A stretch of 64,000 nucleotides of DNA from CAJXSN01 sp947492235 (GTDB taxonomy: Bacteria; Pseudomonadota; Alphaproteobacteria; Sphingomonadales; Sphingomonadaceae). The translations under genes and the position numbers were made by a program. This document shows positions 60,498-64,000 of the stretch, piece after piece. The notes beneath the pieces are model-generated. The model was not told the DNA's origin. It saw only the letters and a list, made by a program, of their open reading frames with translations, and did not search any database. Where the stretch lies: assembly GCF_042492175.1 (NCBI RefSeq), contig NZ_CP170453.1, positions 1,922,001-1,986,000 of the forward strand. Reading direction: 5' to 3'. Numbering within the stretch: position 1 is the stretch's first letter; every line of letters starts with the position of its first letter.

Positions 60498-61349
60498 ATG
60501 AACGACCCTGCAGCGCCATCCAGAAACCAGCGATTTTCCCCGCGTGGCCAACCGGTCATCACCGGTATCAACCGCATCGGATTATGGTCGCTTTACTTAA
60601 AGGAAGTGCGCCGTTTTCTCAAGGTGCAGACGCAGACGGTGTGGGCTCCGGCGGTAACCACGCTGCTGTTTCTGATCATCTTCAGCGTGGCTCTGGGGCG
60701 CGGTGGGCGCGAGGTGCTGGGCGTGCCCTTTGCCAGCTTCGTCGCACCGGGGCTGATCGTGATGGGGATGATGCAAAACTCCTTCGCCAACTCCAGTTTC
60801 AGCCTGCTGTCGGGCAAGATTCAGGGCACGATCATCGATCTGCTGATGCCGCCTTTGTCTGAAGGCGAAATGATGGCAGGCATCATCGGCGCGGCCATCA
60901 CGCGCGGCGTCGCGGTCGGCTGCGCTGTGGCGCTGGCGATGGTGCTGTGGCCGGGGGTCGATCTCAGCCCCGCTGCACCGTGGGCAATCATCTGGTTCGG
61001 CCTGATGGGCACGACGCTGCTTGCTCTGATGGGGCTGATGACCTCGATCTGGTCGGAGAAATTCGATCATAATGCGATGATCACCAATTTCGTGGTCGCA
61101 CCGCTTAGCCTGCTTTCGGGCACATTCTATGTGATCGACAATCTCGCCCCGATTTTCCAGACGGTCAGCCGCGCCAATCCGTTTTTCTACGTGATTTCGG
61201 GCTTCCGCTATGGTTTCCTCGGTGAAAGCGATATCGGCGAGGGGGCGGGCGCCGTGGTGCAGGCCGCGATCGGCCTCGGCATTTTCAATCTGGTCTGCGG
61301 ATTGATCGTCTACCGCGTTCTGAAATCGGGCTGGAAGATCAAGGACTGA
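60498..61349 (+). CDS. ABC-2 type transporter permease
   Basis: 283 residues from ATG 60498. An ABC-2 permease with about six helices: FLIIFSVALGRGG, FVAPGLIVMGMMQNSFANSSFSLLSGKIQGTIIDLLMPPLSEGEM in parts, and the ABC-2 signature PLSLLSGTFYVIDNLAPIF. Relatives (NodJ/Yhh-type) export polysaccharides or lipids with a separate ATPase. No ATPase gene is adjacent in this window, which is unusual. It is divergent from gcrA. Confidence 0.87.
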   Translation: MNDPAAPSRNQRFSPRGQPVITGINRIGLWSLYLKEVRRFLKVQTQTVWAPAVTTLLFLIIFSVALGRGGREVLGVPFASFVAPGLIVMGMMQNSFANSSFSLLSGKIQGTIIDLLMPPLSEGEMMAGIIGAAITRGVAVGCAVALAMVLWPGVDLSPAAPWAIIWFGLMGTTLLALMGLMTSIWSEKFDHNAMITNFVVAPLSLLSGTFYVIDNLAPIFQTVSRANPFFYVISGFRYGFLGESDIGEGAGAVVQAAIGLGIFNLVCGLIVYRVLKSGWKIKD

Positions 61350-61377
61350 TCCAGACCGGTCCAGCGGGCACTCGCAA

Positions 61378-61758
61378 TCAATGCGTCAGCTTGCGGCGCA
61401 TCCGGTAGCGGCCCTGGCTGAACGCATCGAACAGCTGGCGCACTTCGGGATGCTCCACCGGGCCGCCTTCGGGATCGGGCAACAGGTTTTGCTGGCTGAC
61501 ATAGGCGACGTAGTTGGACTCGTCGTTCTCGGCGAACAGATGGTAAAAGGGCTGGTCGCGGCGCGGCCGGATTTCCTTGGGGATGGACTCGTACCATTCC
61601 TCGCTATTCGCGAACACCGGATCGATATCGAAGATCACACCGCGAAAATCGAACATCTTGTGCCGCACCACATCGCCAATTGCGAAGTTGGAGCTGGCCT
61701 CGCGCGGTACTTCGATTTCGCGTCCGGCGGTCTGGGAGAAATAAACACTGTTGTCCAT
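61378..61758 (-). CDS. hspQ: Heat shock protein HspQ (YccV family)
   Basis: 126 residues from ATG 61756-61758. The hemimethylated-DNA-binding YccV domain is seen in FAIGDVVRHKMFDFRGVIFDIDPVFANSEEWY and PFYHLFAENDESNYVAYVSQQNLLPD, given in short blocks. HspQ adapts Lon protease substrates and lowers DnaA levels in enterobacteria. A short N-terminal extension precedes the domain. It is convergent with the ABC permease. Confidence 0.9.
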   Translation of the reverse strand: MDNSVYFSQTAGREIEVPREASSNFAIGDVVRHKMFDFRGVIFDIDPVFANSEEWYESIPKEIRPRRDQPFYHLFAENDESNYVAYVSQQNLLPDPEGGPVEHPEVRQLFDAFSQGRYRMRRKLTH

Positions 61759-61955
61759 GACGCGCGATATAGGCGTGCAAGGCCGCCGCGACAATGCGCC
61801 ATAGGGCTGTGCCCACCGTGCTATCGTGATTGCCGCTATTCCGAACGACCTTGTCGATAGCGGGCAAAAGAGCTTGGCAAGGGGCAGGCCTTGGGCTAAC
61901 CGGCGCGCGTCCAATCGACCGGGGGCGTTCACGCGTCCAAGCGATACCCTGATGC

Positions 61956-62044
61956 GGAGAGGTGCCGGAGTGGTCGAACGGGGCAGTCTCGAAAACTGTT
62001 GAGCCTTATGGGTTCCGTGGGTTCGAATCCCACCCTCTCCGCCA
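61956..62044 (+). tRNA. tRNA-Ser (anticodon CGA)
   Basis: 89 nt including CCA. Acceptor GGAGAGG pairs with CCTCTCC, then discriminator G and CCA. The anticodon loop is CTCGAAA with CGA at 34-36, reading UCG. The long variable arm expected of tRNA-Ser follows (TTGAGCCTTATGGGTTCC region). The T loop is GTTCGAATCCC. Confidence 0.95.
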
Positions 62045-62140
62045 CGGGGCCGGGCCTGCAAGGTCCGGTTGCCTAGTGTCCTCGCCATTGCCTGAGCCCA
62101 CCTATCCGCTACAGATGTGGCAGAGGGGAATGCGCCGCCT

Positions 62141-63205
62141 ATGAGCCGCCAAAGCGACAGTTTTTACTCCGGCGATCTGTTCGGGGAACTGCATCAGGCG
62201 GATGCAGAGCCGGTCAGGCCGCGGCTTGCGGATTATCTGCCCGGTCTCATCGTGTGCGGCGTTGCGTCGTTGGCGGCGGCATGGCTGGCAGAGCATTACG
62301 GGTTTCCGATCATCCTGCTGGGCCTGCTGATCGGGCTGGCAATGAGTTTTGTCTCGACCATCGAAATCACCGCAGCCGGCCTCGACTTTGCCTCGCGCCA
62401 TTTCCTGCGCGCAGGCATCGTGTTGCTTGGGTTACAAGTGACATTCGCGCAAGTCGCTGCACTGGGCTGGCTGGCCTTTGCCGGATTGCTTGTGGTGATG
62501 GTCAGCGCCTTTGCTGCGGCCATTCTCGCGGCCCGCTGGGTGGGCGAGGGGCAGGAATCCGGCATTCTGGCGGGCGGGGCAACCGCCATCTGCGGGGCCT
62601 CCGCGGCGCTGGCTCTGTATGGCGTGATCGGGCGCGACCGGCTGGATCAGGCGCGCTTTTCGGTCGCGCTTGTGGGCGTGGCTCTGGCCAGCGCCATTGC
62701 CATGTCGGCCTATCCGGCCATCGCTCAGGCTATCGGGATGAGCGACAAACAGGCGGGGTTCCTGATCGGTGCCTCGGTCCACGACGCGGCGCAGGCGATT
62801 GGCGGAGCCTATAGCTATTCCGATGCAGCGGGCGCGGATGCGACGGTGGTGAAGCTGGCACGGGTCGCCATGCTTGGGCCGATTGTCGCGCTGGTGGCCC
62901 TGTGGCTGGGGCGTGGGCAGGGCGGTGCAGGCTCTGCATGGCGTAAAGTGGCGATGCCTTGGTTTATTGCCGGGTTCTTCGTGCTGCTGGCTATCAACAG
63001 CCTGATGAGCTTTCCCGAAGCCGTGACCGGCCCGGCTCTGGCTCTGTCCAAGGCGTTGCTGCTGCTGGCGGTGGTGGCCACGGCCATGCGTTCGCAATTG
63101 GGGTTGCTGGTCGATGCGGGATGGCGGGCGCTGGTTCCGATGGGCGCAGCCAGCGTGGTGTCATTCGTCGTGGCGCTGGCGATTGCTTGGGTCGCTGTCG
63201 CGTGA
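62141..63205 (+). CDS. YeiH family putative sulfate exporter
   Basis: 354 residues from ATG 62141 (a GTG at 62117 is also in frame). The membrane protein shows UPF0324 motifs: GFPIILLGLLIGLAM, LDFASRHFLRAGIVLLGLQ, GGATAICGASAALA and GASVHDAAQAIGGAYSYSD. About ten helices. Experimental evidence for sulfate transport in the family is thin. The gene next to it encodes an Lrp-type regulator, a common pairing for transporters. Confidence 0.87.
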   Translation: MSRQSDSFYSGDLFGELHQADAEPVRPRLADYLPGLIVCGVASLAAAWLAEHYGFPIILLGLLIGLAMSFVSTIEITAAGLDFASRHFLRAGIVLLGLQVTFAQVAALGWLAFAGLLVVMVSAFAAAILAARWVGEGQESGILAGGATAICGASAALALYGVIGRDRLDQARFSVALVGVALASAIAMSAYPAIAQAIGMSDKQAGFLIGASVHDAAQAIGGAYSYSDAAGADATVVKLARVAMLGPIVALVALWLGRGQGGAGSAWRKVAMPWFIAGFFVLLAINSLMSFPEAVTGPALALSKALLLLAVVATAMRSQLGLLVDAGWRALVPMGAASVVSFVVALAIAWVAVA

Positions 63206-63218
63206 GCCAGATTCTGAC

Positions 63219-63698
63219 TTAAGCTCTTAGTGGCAATGCCGTGGTGTATTTCATCTCCTCCATGGAGAAAGTCGCGGTGACATCGGCCAGATCGGGAATG
63301 CGCGCGATCAGGCGCTGATAGATCCGGTCATAATCCGCGATATCGCGCACGCGCACCTTAACCAGATAATCCACGTCGCCCGCCATCCTGTGGCATTCGG
63401 TAATCTCGTCCAGCGAGGCAACAGCCTGCGAAAATGCCTCCACCCAGTCCGGATCGTGGCGCCGCGTGCGGATGGAGACGAAGACAGTGGTCGCCAGCCC
63501 GACGCGGCGCGGGTCCACAATGGCAACCCGCCCGGCAATGATGCCTGCCTCCTCCAGCCGCTTGATCCGGCGCCAACACGGATTGGCGGACAAGCCGACC
63601 TTGTCTCCGATCGCCTGTACCGAGAGTGTGGCGTCTTCCTGTAATGCACCGAGGATTCGGTGGTCGGTGGAATCAATTTGCAATTCTGAGCTGTTCAT
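63219..63698 (-). CDS. Lrp/AsnC family transcriptional regulator
   Basis: 159 residues from ATG 63696-63698. The N-terminal helix-turn-helix is DHRILGALQEDATLSVQAIGDKVGLSANPCWRRIKRLEEAGII in parts, followed by the RAM ligand-binding domain with GDVDYLVKVRVRDIADYD. Lrp proteins respond to amino acids. An in-frame ATG 30 bp upstream is possible but less like the family start. It is divergent from the partial DUF6356 gene and convergent with yeiH. Confidence 0.92.
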   Translation of the reverse strand: MNSSELQIDSTDHRILGALQEDATLSVQAIGDKVGLSANPCWRRIKRLEEAGIIAGRVAIVDPRRVGLATTVFVSIRTRRHDPDWVEAFSQAVASLDEITECHRMAGDVDYLVKVRVRDIADYDRIYQRLIARIPDLADVTATFSMEEMKYTTALPLRA

Positions 63699-63762
63699 TG
63701 GGATAGATTGACTGAATTTTCCCGACATGCAATCATCTTTGGGAGAATTTTGCATTCCCATC

Positions 63763-63783
63763 GGTGTAGAAGGTGCCTACACC
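63763..63783. promoter_or_regulatory. Inverted repeat between the lrp-type gene and the DUF6356 gene
   Basis: GGTGTAG (63763-63769) and CTACACC (63777-63783) form a perfect 7-bp arm pair around AAGGTGC, in the divergent promoter region. AGAATTTTGCA nearby resembles the degenerate A/T core bound by Lrp. This may be the site of autoregulation. Confidence 0.45.
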
Positions 63784-63800
63784 AATCGAAGGGCACCCTC

Positions 63801-64000
63801 ATGATCCGCGACGCTTTCACCAGCCATCCCGCCTCTGTCGGCGAGAGCTATGGCCAGCATCTGGTCCATGCCAGCAGCTTCGGATTTCGCATGATGCTGG
63901 GCGGAATGGCCTGCGTGCTGCATGGTATCCTGCCGTTCCTGTTCGTCAAAACAGGCAGCAGGCAGATCGAAACGCTGCACGGCAAAATGGTGGTCAATCG
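63801..64000 (+). CDS. DUF6356-like membrane protein, partial (N-terminus)
   Basis: The frame from ATG 63801 runs off the right edge, giving 66 complete codons. It begins MIRDAFTSHPASVGESYGQH, with a helix-rich segment MMLGGMACVLHGILPFLFV, then KTGSRQIETLHGKMVVN. I recall this pattern as the DUF6356 family of sphingomonads. Function unknown. Confidence 0.7.
   Translation, partial: MIRDAFTSHPASVGESYGQHLVHASSFGFRMMLGGMACVLHGILPFLFVKTGSRQIETLHGKMVVN

Overview
The window is a contiguous piece of a high-GC alphaproteobacterial chromosome. GcrA with a GANTC site in its promoter, the F1-ATPase zeta-type inhibitor, CrtW/CrtZ astaxanthin enzymes, a large TonB-dependent receptor, tightly overlapping operons and the protein sequence style all point to Sphingomonadales, most likely a marine Erythrobacteraceae. 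That placement rests on gene content only. No insertion sequences, rRNA or CRISPR arrays were seen.

Layout. 1-9.7 kb: partial glutathione S-transferase, aldehyde dehydrogenase, acs-moeA, the polyphosphate pair ppk1-ppx, and the queuosine-precursor transporter yhhQ. 9.7-11.4 kb: tRNA-Arg(TCT) whose 3' end is duplicated 135 bp downstream, a hairpin-rich gap, a NUDIX gene, and a small plus-strand transcription unit of unknown nature. 11.4-16.4 kb: grxD-bolA, the ATPase inhibitor, a quinone reductase and leuC/leuD with small extra genes. 16.4-21.3 kb: thioesterase, crtW-crtZ, a Pmp3-type peptide, an acyltransferase and sufE.

21.3-26.3 kb is the most unusual region. It is a sigma54/PspF-type phage-shock operon (50-aa peptide, pspA, pspB, pspC) followed by seven consecutive small membrane-coiled-coil proteins. 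Six share the signature V/L-E-R/K-I-x-T-D followed at fixed register by I-E-x-L-R. The same register occurs in the C-terminus of PspC. Neighbouring members overlap by 1-4 bp. I read this as a lineage-specific expansion of the PspB/PspC coiled-coil module.

26.4-38 kb: an SRAP protein, a stand-alone secretin, a secreted subtilase, and the rimP-nusA-ylxR-infB-rbfA block with two PaaI thioesterases and a DUF1697 gene inserted before rbfA. The usual continuation truB-rpsO-pnp lies about 15.4 kb further on (53.4-57.2 kb). Between them sit yceI, abgT, tdk, an M50 protease and an alpha-galactoside locus: galA-glpD-galT-galK on the minus strand, with an AraC regulator, a TonB receptor and an SSS symporter on the plus strand. 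Placing glpD inside a galactose operon suggests the substrate may be a galactosylglycerol such as floridoside, giving galactose plus glycerol.

57-64 kb: a zinc acylase-like protein, a spermidine-synthase-fold protein, DUF1993, gcrA, an ABC-2 permease without its ATPase, hspQ, tRNA-Ser(CGA), a YeiH transporter, an Lrp regulator and a partial DUF6356 gene.
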